A DNA stretch of 64,000 bases from Myxacorys californica WJT36-NPBG1 (GCA_019359315.1 JAHHHO010000004.1:105274-169273); one strand, 5' to 3'; positions 19,238 through 29,387 are shown, counted from the first letter of the stretch. Program-made: numbers and translations. Notes: generated from the sequence alone by a model not told the origin.

Positions 19238-20353
19238 ATGAAGCCAATCGTTCAGCGATGGTTTGGAAGTCTCAAGCCGCGTGTGTTGGCGTTAGCGCTG
19301 GCTTGGAGTGTGACCAGTTGGACGGTGATTGGGGAAACGCTTCCCGCGCAGGCCTTGCCGCAAGGAAACGCGATTAAAGATCCCAAAGCGCTATTGCGAA
19401 ATGCCTTACCCATCGACAACCCTGAAGTGCGTAAGCTGCAAACTAGTCTTGAAGATATTTCGACCCAGCTGCGGGCAAATCGTCGCTGGGGCGCAGTCAC
19501 CTCAGATATTAAAACCGCCTCACGGGTGTTGAATGACCGGTCAACAAAAGTTTTAGCCAGCATTCCAGACAGTCAAAAGGCGGAAGCTGAACAGATTATT
19601 GAGCAGCTAAAAGCCAGCGTTACCGAGCTTCAGACAGCAACGGACGGGAAAGACAAAGAGAAAATCTTGATCACTCGGAGCCAGATGCTCGATCGCGTTA
19701 GCGACCTAGAAGCCATGATGGTAAAAGACTTTCCGTTTGAAGTTCCCCAAGAGTACAGCAATCTTCCTCAACTCAAGGGGCGCGCTACGGTTGCTGCCAA
19801 AACGTCCAAAGGAGATATGACGATCGTACTTGATGGCTTTAGCGCTCCGGTCACCGCCGGAAACTTTGTCGATTTAGTCCAACGAGGATTCTACGATGGC
19901 TTAGAGTTCACTCGTGCAGAAGATTCGTATGTCCTGCAAATTGGTGACCCACCCGGACCTGAGATTGGATTTGTTGATCCGAAGACGAAGAAATATCGCG
20001 CCGTTCCGATGGAGATTCTTGTCAAAGGAGAGAAAGAACCCGTCTATGGAACAACATTGGAAGACGCGGGACGCTATCTCGATCAGCCCGTTCTGCCATT
20101 TTCGGCTTACGGTGCGTTAGCGCTAGCGGCTCCTGCCGATAACCCAAATGGGGGTTCGTCTCAGTTCTTCTTCTTTCTATTCGAGCCTGAACTTACTCCG
20201 GCAGGCGCAAATTTACTAGACGGACGGTATTCAATCTTTGGCTTTGTGACGGAAGGTGCAGAGGTTTTGGGCCAGTTGAAAGCGGGAGACAAAATTGAGT
20301 CGATGAAAGTTGTAGAGGGTCTAGAAAATTTGGTAGAGCCAAGTGTAGCTTAA
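19238..20353 (+). CDS. Cyclophilin-type peptidyl-prolyl isomerase, TLP40/Cyp38-like
   Basis: The ATG at 19238 is preceded by AAGGAG at good spacing, and a signal peptide follows (about residues 1-36, cleavage near PAQA), so I prefer it to the longer frame from 19079. The mature protein has a helical N-terminal domain (about 45-170) and a C-terminal cyclophilin domain (about 190-365) with GNFVDLVQRGFYDGLEF and GGSSQFFFFLFEPELTPAG. Some residues of the classical cyclophilin site are altered. This is the architecture of lumenal TLP40/Cyp38, which acts in photosystem II assembly in plants. The gene order with thiL and efp-accB is conserved in cyanobacteria. Confidence 0.88.
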   Translation: MKPIVQRWFGSLKPRVLALALAWSVTSWTVIGETLPAQALPQGNAIKDPKALLRNALPIDNPEVRKLQTSLEDISTQLRANRRWGAVTSDIKTASRVLNDRSTKVLASIPDSQKAEAEQIIEQLKASVTELQTATDGKDKEKILITRSQMLDRVSDLEAMMVKDFPFEVPQEYSNLPQLKGRATVAAKTSKGDMTIVLDGFSAPVTAGNFVDLVQRGFYDGLEFTRAEDSYVLQIGDPPGPEIGFVDPKTKKYRAVPMEILVKGEKEPVYGTTLEDAGRYLDQPVLPFSAYGALALAAPADNPNGGSSQFFFFLFEPELTPAGANLLDGRYSIFGFVTEGAEVLGQLKAGDKIESMKVVEGLENLVEPSVA

Positions 20354-20377
20354 CTGAAGAAGACAAGCTGATTTTAT

Positions 20378-20434
20378 AGAGACGTGACCGGTTCCTGCGG
20401 AGTTGCGCAAGGCGCTAATCGCGTCTCTTCTTTT
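20378..20434 (+). promoter_or_regulatory. Hairpin between the PPIase and thiL (terminator or attenuator)
   Basis: AGAGACG (20378-20384) pairs with CGTCTCT (20422-20428), which is followed directly by TCTTTTTT. The 37-base loop contains the repeat described at 20389. The T-run lies only about 15 nt before the thiL start, so the hairpin may end the PPIase transcript or attenuate thiL. Confidence 0.6.
20389..20424 (+). repeat. Short dispersed repeat, copy 1
   Basis: About 35 bases starting CGGTTCCTGCGGAGTTGCGC and ending GCGCTAATCGCG. It matches 48415-48449 without gaps, with about five differences. This copy is intergenic, inside the thiL leader hairpin; the other lies within a coding region. 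Confidence 0.7.
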
Positions 20435-20447
20435 TTGAGGAAACCCG

Positions 20448-21422
20448 ATGGAACTGCGAGTTCAAGATGTTGGCGAACAAGGACTTCTAAAGCGAGTGCA
20501 AGCATTTTGTCCGAGTGCAATCGTCGGTGATGACGCTGCCGTTCTCCCCACTGAACCCGGCAAATCTCTCGTTGTTACCTCCGATGTGTTGGTCGATGGC
20601 GTACATTTTAGCGATCGCACGACTCCTCCAGAATCGGCAGGCTGGAGAGCCGCCGCCGCTAATTTATCTGATCTTGCCGCGATGGGCGCTTCGCCATCGG
20701 GGATCACTGTAGGATTAGGACTCCCAGGTGAAGTTTCTGTATCTTGGGTCGAACGGCTTTATCAGGGAATGACAAGCTGTTTGCAGCGATATGACACTGC
20801 CATCGTCGGGGGCGACATTTGCCGATCTCCCGTCATCACCGTTTCTATCACTGCCTTTGGACAGGTTGATCCTACTCGTGTAATTCGCCGATCGATGGCA
20901 CAGCCTGGAGACGCGATCGTCGTCACGGGTTATCACGGTTCGTCGCGGGCAGGATTAGAACTTTTGCTAAATCCTGATGTTGAACCAGAATTAGAGGGTC
21001 GCGACTTATTAATTCGGACTCATCAATACCCGCATGCTCGTTTAGATGTCTTGCCCCCGTTTCCCTGTGCTGGCATGGATTCGAGTGATGGTTTTGCGGA
21101 TGCGGTTTTGCAGATCTGCCGAGCGAGTAGGGTTGGTGCAAGGCTCGATCGTCAGAGGATTTCGATTCATCCAGCCTTGAGAAACTGGGTGTCTCCTGAG
21201 CAGGCGATGCAGTGGGCGCTGTATGGCGGAGAAGATTTTGAATTAGTATTGTGTTTGCCGGAAGACTTGGCTCAGGAGTTGGTTGAACGCCTGGGAGAAG
21301 GAAGTGCGATCGTAGGTACCATCACGTCTGCTCAAACCATTCAATTGATCGACTCAACCGGAACTCACCCTGATGAAAGTCTAACTCTCAACAGAGGATT
21401 TCAACATTTTCAGGGTTCGTGA
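20448..21422 (+). CDS. thiL: Thiamine-monophosphate kinase
   Basis: ThiL phosphorylates thiamine monophosphate to thiamine diphosphate, the last step of cofactor synthesis. The protein has 324 residues of the PurM/ThiL fold. Motifs seen are IVGDDAAVL, VVTSDVLVDGVHF, AAAANLSDLAAMGA, VGGDI, GMDSSDGFADAV and YGGEDFELVL, all intact. GAGG precedes the ATG by about eight bases. No TPP riboswitch is visible upstream. Confidence 0.96.
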   Translation: MELRVQDVGEQGLLKRVQAFCPSAIVGDDAAVLPTEPGKSLVVTSDVLVDGVHFSDRTTPPESAGWRAAAANLSDLAAMGASPSGITVGLGLPGEVSVSWVERLYQGMTSCLQRYDTAIVGGDICRSPVITVSITAFGQVDPTRVIRRSMAQPGDAIVVTGYHGSSRAGLELLLNPDVEPELEGRDLLIRTHQYPHARLDVLPPFPCAGMDSSDGFADAVLQICRASRVGARLDRQRISIHPALRNWVSPEQAMQWALYGGEDFELVLCLPEDLAQELVERLGEGSAIVGTITSAQTIQLIDSTGTHPDESLTLNRGFQHFQGS

Positions 21423-21487
21423 AGCAAAACGGCGCTAATCCTCTAGACATGCGGAAATGGTTCACGCCCAATACAGCCTATGAATCA

Positions 21488-22585
21488 CTACATCTCATCT
21501 GCCGAAGACTGGGGGCAGGGGACAGACTTCGTTCCTGACCAATCAGTAAAGGTATTCTCGTTCTTATAGTGTCGGGGTGTCTGCAACATTAACCGCCAAG
21601 CTTCTCCAGCATCTACCAAATTAAACCGATCAAAATATCGCGCCTTCAATAATTCTTGAACGACTGGATAATAATCTGAGTTTATGCCTGGAAAAATATG
21701 GTGTTCTGTATGGTGTGAAAAGTTGAAATGTAGCAGATCAAATAGTTTAGGAACCCGAACCGAAATGCTATTAATCAACGGATCATTAATCTTCGTCATG
21801 CGACACAGCATATGGTTGGTGTAGATATAAAACATGATGCCGCTGTAGCCAATCCAGATGGGTAAAAAGTAGCTGAGTAGGAGTTTTACAGGATGCAACC
21901 CCAAGTAGCTTAGAATGCTCAAGTGAATTCCTAAGATGATGAAGAATTCAAGCGCGATCGCTCGACGCTCCTTTGCACTCACCATGAAGGACGCAACCGG
22001 ATATTCGCTCTGCCCATGATTAAACAGCAGCACTGATGTCAGATTACGAAACGTATGCACTCCCCAAGCCTGGCTCATTCCAACCATTAACCAGAGAGGA
22101 TTAACCTCTGCTGACGGGACAAAGAGATTTTGAATCCATTTGCCCCAATTTTCGGGTTGCTCATACAGATAGTTGCGGTCAGGGTCGTGCAACGAGTTTG
22201 TTTTGCTATGATGCTCTCGATTATGAACCGCTTTCCAAAACGTGGGTGGCGTCCATAACATGGTTAGTCCGAGTAGACTAACAAGCCGCCTCAAAGATGG
22301 ATTTCTAATAGTTCGGCTGTGTAATAAATCATGTGTGCCAAATAACAAGACAATGACACTATTTCCCATGACTAAGGTTAGGGGGAGATAAAGCCACAAG
22401 AGGTACCCGTTCCACTGAGGCAGGCGATCGGCAATGCCCCAACCCAGAACTAAAATGGCGATGTTAATCAACAAAATCCAGACCTTGTTGGGGTCGGAAA
22501 GAAAGGCTTCTGACGGTAGTGAGGGGCGCAATTGTTTGGCATATTCTGATTGAGTAATCCAGCGTTCTTCATGCATGACGTTCAT
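21488..22585 (-). CDS. Membrane fatty acid desaturase-family protein
   Basis: This 365-residue integral membrane di-iron protein has three His boxes: HDLLH (85-89), HNREHH (121-126) and HHTEHH (291-296). Several transmembrane segments surround these (about 33-52, 62-84, 213-231, 236-258). The pattern belongs to the FA_desaturase superfamily. The sequence does not match the acyl-lipid DesA/B/C proteins that I can recall closely, so the substrate (acyl lipid, sterol-like or carotenoid) is left open. All metal ligands expected for activity are present. Confidence 0.82.
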   Translation of the reverse strand: MNVMHEERWITQSEYAKQLRPSLPSEAFLSDPNKVWILLINIAILVLGWGIADRLPQWNGYLLWLYLPLTLVMGNSVIVLLFGTHDLLHSRTIRNPSLRRLVSLLGLTMLWTPPTFWKAVHNREHHSKTNSLHDPDRNYLYEQPENWGKWIQNLFVPSAEVNPLWLMVGMSQAWGVHTFRNLTSVLLFNHGQSEYPVASFMVSAKERRAIALEFFIILGIHLSILSYLGLHPVKLLLSYFLPIWIGYSGIMFYIYTNHMLCRMTKINDPLINSISVRVPKLFDLLHFNFSHHTEHHIFPGINSDYYPVVQELLKARYFDRFNLVDAGEAWRLMLQTPRHYKNENTFTDWSGTKSVPCPQSSADEM

Positions 22586-23121
22586 AAATTCTCGAACAGT
22601 GTTCTAAACCTGTGGACGAATTCTTAGACAGCACGCCCACATTTGTAGCGATTGATAAACAAATCAATCACCGCATCATGCAGCCAGATAGACTTGGGTA
22701 AAGCTAAATAATTTCGCGAGCAAGTTGCTTGATCTGGGTACAACGCATCAAATGTTTGCTCTAAACCGTTTGAGTACTTGTTTCACAACAGTACGTCGAG
22801 TCTAGATAAATCCATTGAGTCTAGCTAAATTCTCTTCCAATAATGAAGTCGCTCCTGCGATTTGGGCCTCAGCACAAGAGCATAGATTGAGAATATCTAC
22901 AATTTTTGCTTGGGAAGTCGCAGTAAAACCAGCTTGGAAAAGTTAGCTTCCCTAGAAATTCAAAGGTTTAGGGATTGGGTCTGAATACGTCGAGGCGCAA
23001 TCCCTAAATCTTGATAGGTCGCAAAGTAGTAAAGAGGGAGTAGCGATCTTCAACAATAAACCCTCAACTCTAAGATTTAAGTTGAGGACATTTGGGATCT
23101 AATGACTTAGCGAGGAAAACC
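22586..23121. other. Non-coding gap desaturase / gap2
   Basis: About 535 nt with no open frame of coding character. It lies upstream of the minus-strand desaturase and downstream of the minus-strand gap2. It must therefore hold the desaturase promoter and the gap2 terminator. Near 22797-22836 GTCTAG and AGTCTAGCTAAA repeat imperfectly. No structured RNA was recognised. Confidence 0.4.
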
Positions 23122-24135
23122 CTACTTAACCCATTTCTGAGCCACAACTTCAGCGAGGTCAACCACACGTTGGCTATAGCCCCACTCGTTGTCATACCAA
23201 GCCACAACCTTCACCATATCTCCGCCCATCACCATCGTTAGAGCTGCGTCTACGATCGAAGACTCATCTGTACCCGCGTGGTCGCTCGATACCAAGGGCA
23301 GATCGCAATACTTCAAAATGCCTTTCATCGAACCTTCGGCAGCATCTTTCAGAGCTTGATTCACTTGTTCAGCGATCGTACTCTTCTCGACGTTGACTAC
23401 TAGATCCACAACAGAGACATTGGGGGTCGGAACGCGCAGAGCAATCCCGTTGAGTTTACCGCTTAACGCAGGCAACACCAAGGCCACGGCTTTGGCTGCA
23501 CCTGTAGAAGTCGGAACAATATTCACAGCTGCCGCCCGCGCACGGCGCAAATCTCGGTGGCTAGCATCGAGAATGCGCTGGTCGCCAGTGTAGCTGTGCG
23601 TCGTGGTCATCGTGCCTTTGATGATGCCAAAATTCTCGTGCAGCACCTTGGCAACCGGGGCAAGGCAGTTTGTGGTACAGCTTGCATTACTAATGATGTT
23701 GTGCTTGTTGTGGTCGTAGTCGTGATGGTTTACGCCAACCACAAACGTCCCATCTTCATTCTTGCCGGGAGCCGTGATCAATACCTTCTTTGCACCCGCA
23801 TTCAGGTGCTTTGTCGCGCCCTCTTTGCTGATGAACACACCTGTAGACTCAATGATTAGATCGATATCCCATTCGCCCCAAGGCAAATTTTCTGGGTTGC
23901 GATCGGACGTGCATTTGATTTTTTTACCGTTGACCGTGAGGGTATTCTCATCGGCTTCAATGTCTCCGGTAAACTTGCCCAACATCGAGTCGTACCTCAG
24001 CAAGTGAGCATTGGTTCTAGGGTCAGACGTGTCGTTGATCGCGACAACCTCGATCTGACTGTTCTCCCGACCCGCCCAGCATCGCATGAAATTGCGTCCA
24101 ATGCGTCCAAAGCCGTTGATCGCTACTCTAATCAC
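23122..24135 (-). CDS. gap2: Glyceraldehyde-3-phosphate dehydrogenase, Gap2 type
   Basis: Gap2 is the cyanobacterial enzyme that works in the Calvin cycle with NADPH or NADH. The protein has 337 residues, the same as Synechocystis Gap2. It begins [20 protein letters not shown] and has the catalytic SNASCTTNC (Cys153). The segments [24 protein letters not shown] and [17 protein letters not shown] are typical of the photosynthetic isoform. It lacks the C-terminal CP12-like extension of plant GapB. Confidence 0.95.
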   Translation of the reverse strand: MIRVAINGFGRIGRNFMRCWAGRENSQIEVVAINDTSDPRTNAHLLRYDSMLGKFTGDIEADENTLTVNGKKIKCTSDRNPENLPWGEWDIDLIIESTGVFISKEGATKHLNAGAKKVLITAPGKNEDGTFVVGVNHHDYDHNKHNIISNASCTTNCLAPVAKVLHENFGIIKGTMTTTHSYTGDQRILDASHRDLRRARAAAVNIVPTSTGAAKAVALVLPALSGKLNGIALRVPTPNVSVVDLVVNVEKSTIAEQVNQALKDAAEGSMKGILKYCDLPLVSSDHAGTDESSIVDAALTMVMGGDMVKVVAWYDNEWGYSQRVVDLAEVVAQKWVK

Positions 24136-24249
24136 TGCGTCTTGCCCTCTGAATATAAATACCTATTGATGGATTACATCATACCTTAAAAAGCATTGCA
24201 ACTTTTGTCCCTTAACCGTCATGGAACGGGAAAATTATTGGAGGTTTAG

Positions 24250-24456
24250 ATGACGCCGTTTTGTGAATCGAAATCTAGCGAAGGCATTGAGAGTAACCCT
24301 TTGCCGTTGAATGCAGCGTTAGCAGTTGGGGCACAGTGGTTCGGATGGGATCTGTACTTCACTACGAACACATTCGTACTACATATGGAACTGAGGCCTG
24401 CCCACTGGAAGAACTTTAATGAAATGATATTGCGCTCTCATTGCTCGCCGGATTGA
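24250..24456 (+). CDS. Possible small protein with a strong ribosome binding site
   Basis: This 68-codon frame has GGAGG five bases before its ATG, much better than most genes here, and it ends just before the IS5-family element. I recognise no family. The composition is plausible for a soluble peptide (Trp, Phe and Leu spread evenly), but nothing else supports coding. It could be real, or a 5' fragment of a gene cut short by rearrangement. Confidence 0.3.
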   Translation: MTPFCESKSSEGIESNPLPLNAALAVGAQWFGWDLYFTTNTFVLHMELRPAHWKNFNEMILRSHCSPD

Positions 24457-24484
24457 ACGAGGAAAAGATACTGTCCAGCGAACC

Positions 24485-25396
24485 TAGGGTCTGTTTTAAA
24501 ACCCAAAGCTAGAATAGAAATAGCCGTATTTCAAAGATAACGAACAGACCTTGGTCGCCCGCAATCCAATTTCACGCAAAGACTTAACCGATCAACAATG
24601 GCAGTGATTACAACGCCTGTTGCCCAAACCGAGTCTAAAGGTGGACGACCTGCCAATGACCATCGGACCATCACCAATGGCATTCTGTGGATTCTTCGCA
24701 CCGGTGCTCCCTGGCGAGACTTACCTGACCGCTATGGGGCCTGGGAGACCGTCTCAGGGCGCTTCTATGCTTGGCGCAAGCGAGGACTGTGGCAACAGAT
24801 TCTGACCCAGTTGCAGCAGCAATCCGATGCGGTTGGCGAGTTTGACTGAACGCTCCACTTTGTCGATGGCAGTGTCATTCGAGCGCACCAACATGCGGCC
24901 AGAGCAAGGGGGGGTGATGCTGAGTCAGAAGCACTGGGATACAGCAAAGGTGGGTTTAGCACCAAGATTCACCTGCGTTGTGAAGGCAATGGCAAGGCAG
25001 TCACCTTTTTGTTGAGCGTTGGCCAACGCAACGAGGCGGTGGTGTTCGAGTCGTTGATGGAGCAAGGCAAAGTCAAACGACCCGGACGTGGACGACCCCG
25101 TCTGCGTCCGCAACGAGTGGCAGGCGATAAAGCGTACACAGGACGACCGATTCGGCTCTACCTACAGCGACGTGGCATTGGTGCTGTCATTCCCCGTCGC
25201 GCCAATGAATCTCGACAGGGGACACGGTTTGACCGTCAGGCTTATCGCGAGCGCAATCGCATTGAACGCACCATCAATCGCTTAAAACAGTTTCGACGGA
25301 TTGCCACACGCTATGAGAAACGAGCGCAAAACTATCTTGCCATGCTCACCATTGCTGCGATTCTTCTTTGGCTCTAGGTTTTAAAACACGTCTTAG
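24485..25396 (+). mobile_element. IS5-family insertion sequence, degenerate
   Basis: About 0.9 kb. Both ends carry the inverted repeat TGTTTTAAAACC (left near 24491, right near 25377-25388), each preceded outward by four variable bases and then CTAG or CTAA. The triplet TAG flanks both ends (24485-24487 and 25394-25396) and may be the target duplication. The single transposase gene inside is broken (see the pseudogene). The family assignment rests on the transposase sequence, and the exact boundaries are approximate. Confidence 0.8.
24551..25377 (+). pseudogene. IS5-family transposase, broken by two stops and a frameshift
   Basis: The reading begins near a TTG at 24551 and gives the family start RKDLTDQQWQ, then a TGA (24605-24607). 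After PKPS a missing base (near 24641) shifts the frame to GGRPANDHRTI. That frame runs to GEFD and a TGA at 24847-24849, exactly where related proteins have Trp (DW in DWTLHFVDG). It then continues unbroken through HFVDGSVIRAHQHAA, KRPGRGRPRLRPQRVAGDK (DDE region), YRERNRIERTINRLKQFRR and ILLWL to 25377. The residual downstream frame is intact, which argues for recent decay. A programmed frameshift does not explain the in-frame stops. Confidence 0.88.
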
Positions 25397-26054
25397 GTCA
25401 CCGCTCTCAACGCCTCTATCGGTCGTGAGATAGATATCCTCTAACCCTTTGTCCAATTTGTCCAACTTTTAAGCTGATCGACAAAATAACTGCAAGGTGA
25501 TGGCTAGCTTCTATGATCGCCTCTATTAAATCTCAACCTAAAGAATTGTTTTCACCCTGAAATTGTTATGGCAAAATTTGTAGCAACATTGACGATTTGA
25601 ATCGGATAAATAGTGAATTCGATTTGCTTGCGGTTTCGCTTAGATCGTGTCATTTAATAGGAAGTTAGTTTTGAAAGACAACTCAGACTTACTGTAAAAC
25701 CACAAGAAGTTTGGGCAATCCATCACAACTCCTAACCTACTTCTTATTTACAATGTGCGGCTACCGATTTTGTCGATTATTGAAAGCACACTAGTTTAGT
25801 GGGCAAATTTAGTTAAAGATCGCAGACTTCTTTCGGGAATCAACTACTTCCGACCTGTATCTAACAAATTAGGGTGAGCATCTGTGGTGAATTGACGAGT
25901 AACACAAGGAAACATTCAGCTTTTACGGTGCAGTTTTGACTGACATTTTTTGAATCACAAATAAAGGAATCGAAATTTTGATCTAGCTATACCGTCAAAA
26001 AGCAATCCTTGATATGATATCGCGTGTCATTGGTGTGGTGTGTAAGGAGCAAAA
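25397..26054. other. Long leader/intergenic region before murC
   Basis: About 660 nt between the IS element and murC without any coding frame. It is AT-rich. The murC ATG is preceded by AAGGAG at good spacing. A plausible -10-like TATGATAT lies near 26011. No known riboswitch or structured RNA was recognised. Confidence 0.4.
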
Positions 26055-27557
26055 ATGCTGACTTCCGTTGACTTCAGCGGCAGACCATTTCATTTCATCG
26101 GCATTGGTGGAATTGGAATGTCAGCCCTTGCTTATGTTCTGCTCGAACGTAAGCTTCCAGTTTCTGGTTCGGATCTGCGTCTCAGTCATATTACAGAGCG
26201 ACTAAAAACGTTAGGCGCTCACATTTTTTTAAGTCAGGATGCTTCAAATCTTGAGCATTTTTCTCGAGTCCGCGCTGAAGCTGAGGTGATGGCGATCGCG
26301 TCTTCTGCTGTCGCTACGGTTACACCGATTGCCAACCGCCGCCTGACTGGTGCATCTACAGTTTTACCGCAAATCATTTGCTCGACTGCCATCAATGAAT
26401 CTAATGCCGAATACCAAGCCGCATTAGAGCTAGGATGTCCGATCTTTCATCGGTCTGATTTACTCGCTGCGCTGATTAAGGACTATCGAAGCATTGCGAT
26501 CGCAGGCACTCACGGCAAGACGACAACGAGCAGTTTGATTAGCTATTTGTTGCTTGAAGCGGATCTCGATCCGACGGTCATTGTTGGCGGCGAGGTCAAA
26601 GCGTGGCAAGGCAACGCTCGGTTTGGACAGGGTGACTATTTAGTAGCAGAAGCCGATGAGTCCGACGGGTCACTGGTGAAGTTTGAGCCGTATGTTGGCA
26701 TTATTACCAACGCCGAACTTGATCATCCTGATCACTACAGCAGTTTAGATGAAGTGGTCGAGATCTTCCAAACGTTTGCGAGCCGCTGCAACGTGACGAT
26801 TGGCTGCATCGATTGTGAAACTGTGCGCGATCGCATTACTCCGCACATCTCCTACAGCCTCAATCCAGACTCTGGCGCAGACTATACCGTTGATCAGATC
26901 CGCTATGGGGGAGATGGCACAACCGCACGAGTGTTAGAGCGCGGACAGGTTTTAGGACAACTCAACATTCAATTGCTGGGTCATCACAACTTGAGCAATG
27001 CGATCGCGGCGGTTGCGGTGGGTCGATTACTAGGGCTTGAATTTCCGGTGATTGCTCGTGCTTTAGCCTCCTTTGAGGGCGCACGGCGTCGCTTTGAGCA
27101 TCGCGGAGCCGCAAACAACATTCTGTTTATCGATGATTACGCTCACCACCCCAGTGAAATTCGGGCGACTTTGAGTTCCGCTCGCTTACAAGCGGCAGAA
27201 TCTTCGCCAAAGCGCCGGGTTGTGGCAGTCTTTCAACCGCACCGCTATAGCCGCACCGCAACATTTTTAGCAGAATTTGCCGAATCCTTCCGGGATGCTG
27301 ATGTAGTTGTCCTTAGTGATATTTATAGTGCAGGTGAACCTGATTCTGGGCAGATTAACGGTCAGCAGGTTGCTGATTTATTCGCCACACGCCATTCAAG
27401 GGTACACTACCAACCGACGCTACCTGCCATTAGCAATTTTCTAGCGGCAACGCTGGCTCCGGGTGATCTGGTGATCTTTTTGGGGGCCGGAAATCTGAAC
27501 CAACTGATCCCGGACGCGATCTCAACTCAGCAAGTGGCTGAGAAAGCAGCTTCTTAA
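26055..27557 (+). CDS. murC: UDP-N-acetylmuramate--L-alanine ligase
   Basis: MurC adds L-Ala to UDP-MurNAc in cytoplasmic peptidoglycan synthesis. The protein has 500 residues: an N-terminal nucleotide-sugar domain (FIGIGGIGMSALAYVL), the ATP loop GTHGKTTTSS (from residue 151), the central domain with EADESDGS and ITNAELDHPDHY, and the C-terminal domain with FIDDYAHHPSEIRATL. A roughly 25-residue insertion before STAINESN is a feature also known from other cyanobacterial MurC proteins. murB follows about 90 nt downstream. Confidence 0.97.
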   Translation: MLTSVDFSGRPFHFIGIGGIGMSALAYVLLERKLPVSGSDLRLSHITERLKTLGAHIFLSQDASNLEHFSRVRAEAEVMAIASSAVATVTPIANRRLTGASTVLPQIICSTAINESNAEYQAALELGCPIFHRSDLLAALIKDYRSIAIAGTHGKTTTSSLISYLLLEADLDPTVIVGGEVKAWQGNARFGQGDYLVAEADESDGSLVKFEPYVGIITNAELDHPDHYSSLDEVVEIFQTFASRCNVTIGCIDCETVRDRITPHISYSLNPDSGADYTVDQIRYGGDGTTARVLERGQVLGQLNIQLLGHHNLSNAIAAVAVGRLLGLEFPVIARALASFEGARRRFEHRGAANNILFIDDYAHHPSEIRATLSSARLQAAESSPKRRVVAVFQPHRYSRTATFLAEFAESFRDADVVVLSDIYSAGEPDSGQINGQQVADLFATRHSRVHYQPTLPAISNFLAATLAPGDLVIFLGAGNLNQLIPDAISTQQVAEKAAS

Positions 27558-27645
27558 TTTTGTCTGCGCTGTGAATGCTTAAGCTCCCTCAGCGAGACTC
27601 GCCTTAGTCTCGGGTTGGAGCCTTCAAAAAAATAACGAAACCCAT

Positions 27646-28686
27646 ATGACTCTCTCTAGTGATCCTCGGACTGTTCCCGCTTCTGTGAAGCTCGGCTTTT
27701 CTAGCACAGGACTTTACGCCCGACCCACCGCTCGATTAGCGCCGATCGCGGCTCCGGAGGAACCGCACAAAAAGCTGGCCATGATCCCCCTCCCTGGTAC
27801 TGACTTAATGATCAAAGCGAATGTTCCGATGGCATCGCTAACGTCATTTCGAGTGGGCGGCCCGGCAGAATGGTATATTGCGCCGAGGCGGCTCGATGAG
27901 CTACACGCGAGTTTAGATTGGGCGCGATCGCAAGGGCTGCCAGTGACGATGCTGGGAGCCGGATCAAATTTGCTCGTGAGCGATCGCGGCATCTCAGGAC
28001 TCGTAATTTCAACTCGGTTTTTGCGTTATGCCGAATTTGACGAAGCGAGCGGACGGGTGACGGTTGGGGCCGGGGAACCGTTGCCGAGATTAGCGTGGAG
28101 ACTTGCCGATCGCGGTTGGCAAGGGTTTGAATGGGCAGTTGGCATCCCAGGTACGGTAGGCGGTGCTGTGGTGATGAACGCAGGCGCACACGGAGACTGT
28201 GTAGCAGATATTCTGGTGGACACTCAGGTCGTCCTTCCAAATGGCTCAACCAAAATCCTGACTCCAGATGATCTGAAATATCAGTATCGAACTTCTGCCC
28301 TCCAAGGCAGCCAGAAGCTCGTCACCCAAGCCACCTTCCAACTACAGCCGAGCGCTAATCCAACGGAGCTAGTTGCCCTCACAGACGCTCACAAACAACA
28401 GCGACAGCGCACGCAACCCTACGACTTTCCCAGCTGTGGAAGCGTGTTCCGAAATCCTGACTCTCACAAAGCGGGCTGGCTGATCGAGCAGGTTGGGCTA
28501 AAGGGACATCAAATCGGGGGTGCTCAAGTTGCTCAGCGCCACGCTAATTTTATTTTGAATTGCGGTGGTGCCACGGCGACAGACATCTTTCAACTGATTC
28601 ACCACGTTCAATCTCGGGTTCAGCAAGAATGGTCGTTGTGGTTAGAGCCAGAAGTCAAGATGCTAGGTGAGTTCCAGATAAGTTAG
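27646..28686 (+). CDS. murB: UDP-N-acetylenolpyruvoylglucosamine reductase
   Basis: MurB reduces UDP-GlcNAc-enolpyruvate to UDP-MurNAc with FAD and NADPH. The protein has 346 residues. The first 45 or so are a low-conservation extension. The FAD-binding domain follows, with [22 protein letters not shown] and [18 protein letters not shown]. The C-terminus has the catalytic Ser in [10 protein letters not shown] and the type I ending LEPEVKMLG. The order murC-murB is conserved in cyanobacteria. Confidence 0.97.
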   Translation: MTLSSDPRTVPASVKLGFSSTGLYARPTARLAPIAAPEEPHKKLAMIPLPGTDLMIKANVPMASLTSFRVGGPAEWYIAPRRLDELHASLDWARSQGLPVTMLGAGSNLLVSDRGISGLVISTRFLRYAEFDEASGRVTVGAGEPLPRLAWRLADRGWQGFEWAVGIPGTVGGAVVMNAGAHGDCVADILVDTQVVLPNGSTKILTPDDLKYQYRTSALQGSQKLVTQATFQLQPSANPTELVALTDAHKQQRQRTQPYDFPSCGSVFRNPDSHKAGWLIEQVGLKGHQIGGAQVAQRHANFILNCGGATATDIFQLIHHVQSRVQQEWSLWLEPEVKMLGEFQIS

Positions 28687-28973
28687 GCTGTGGTGAGTGA
28701 TTCGAGAGTGAGAGGTTTGCTGCCTCTAGAGGTTTCCTTTAACGCAAGTAGGTTGAATCGTTAGAAGCAAGCTGGTGCTCAGTGTAAGTCTGACGATCGC
28801 TTCTTGACAAGATGAACTCTACTTACTGTATCGGTTATCTTTATTCAATTAAGTTACAAATTACAAACCGCACTTTAAAGCTTGTGGCTCGAATTCGGCT
28901 AATGTCTTGAACTGATGTCATGATTCAGCGAGCCGATGTCATAATGTAGCTGTTTGACTTTACATAGGAAGTT

Positions 28974-29324
28974 ATGTCACAAGGACAGGGATTCGGCTTC
29001 GGGCTTGGCAAAATGAAAGAGTTTGCCGACGCCATCAAAAAAGCGCAACAAGTTCAAGAAGGGGCAAAGAAACTTCAGGAAGAACTAGAGGCGATGGAGA
29101 TTGAAGGTGAAGCGGGTGGCGGCATCGTCAAGGTGGTGATGAGCGGCAACCAGGAACCTTTGCGTGTCGTTCTGACGCCAGAAGCGTTGCAAGAAGAGGC
29201 GGATGTGTTGTCTGACTTGGTGTTGGCAGCGATGAAAGATTCTTATACAAAATCTACCGCCACCATGCGCGAGAAGATGGAAGACCTCACGGGTGGTTTG
29301 AATCTTCCAGGAATGATGGGCTAA
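28974..29324 (+). CDS. YbaB/EbfC-family nucleoid-associated protein
   Basis: This 116-residue protein has the family layout: a Gly-rich start ([20 protein letters not shown]), a long helix ([20 protein letters not shown]), then [18 protein letters not shown], a second helix and the C-terminal [10 protein letters not shown]. EbfC proteins bind DNA as tweezer-like dimers without strict specificity. In many bacteria the gene is next to recR or dnaX, which is not the case here. AGGAAG precedes the ATG. Confidence 0.92.
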   Translation: MSQGQGFGFGLGKMKEFADAIKKAQQVQEGAKKLQEELEAMEIEGEAGGGIVKVVMSGNQEPLRVVLTPEALQEEADVLSDLVLAAMKDSYTKSTATMREKMEDLTGGLNLPGMMG

Positions 29325-29387
29325 ACGTTGTTGGACGTAGGTTCTAGAACGTAGGTTCTACACTGGTTTCCATAAAGCAAAATAAGG

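Noticed and set aside
22773..22796. GTAC-containing inverted sequence near the desaturase as a LexA box
   Set aside because: The half-sites are too far apart for the 14-bp pattern.
24598..25377. Programmed ribosomal frameshift in the IS5-family transposase
   Set aside because: The two large pieces are in the same frame, separated by an in-frame TGA at a Trp position, so nonsense mutation explains it; the earlier shift is a one-base loss without a slippery heptamer.
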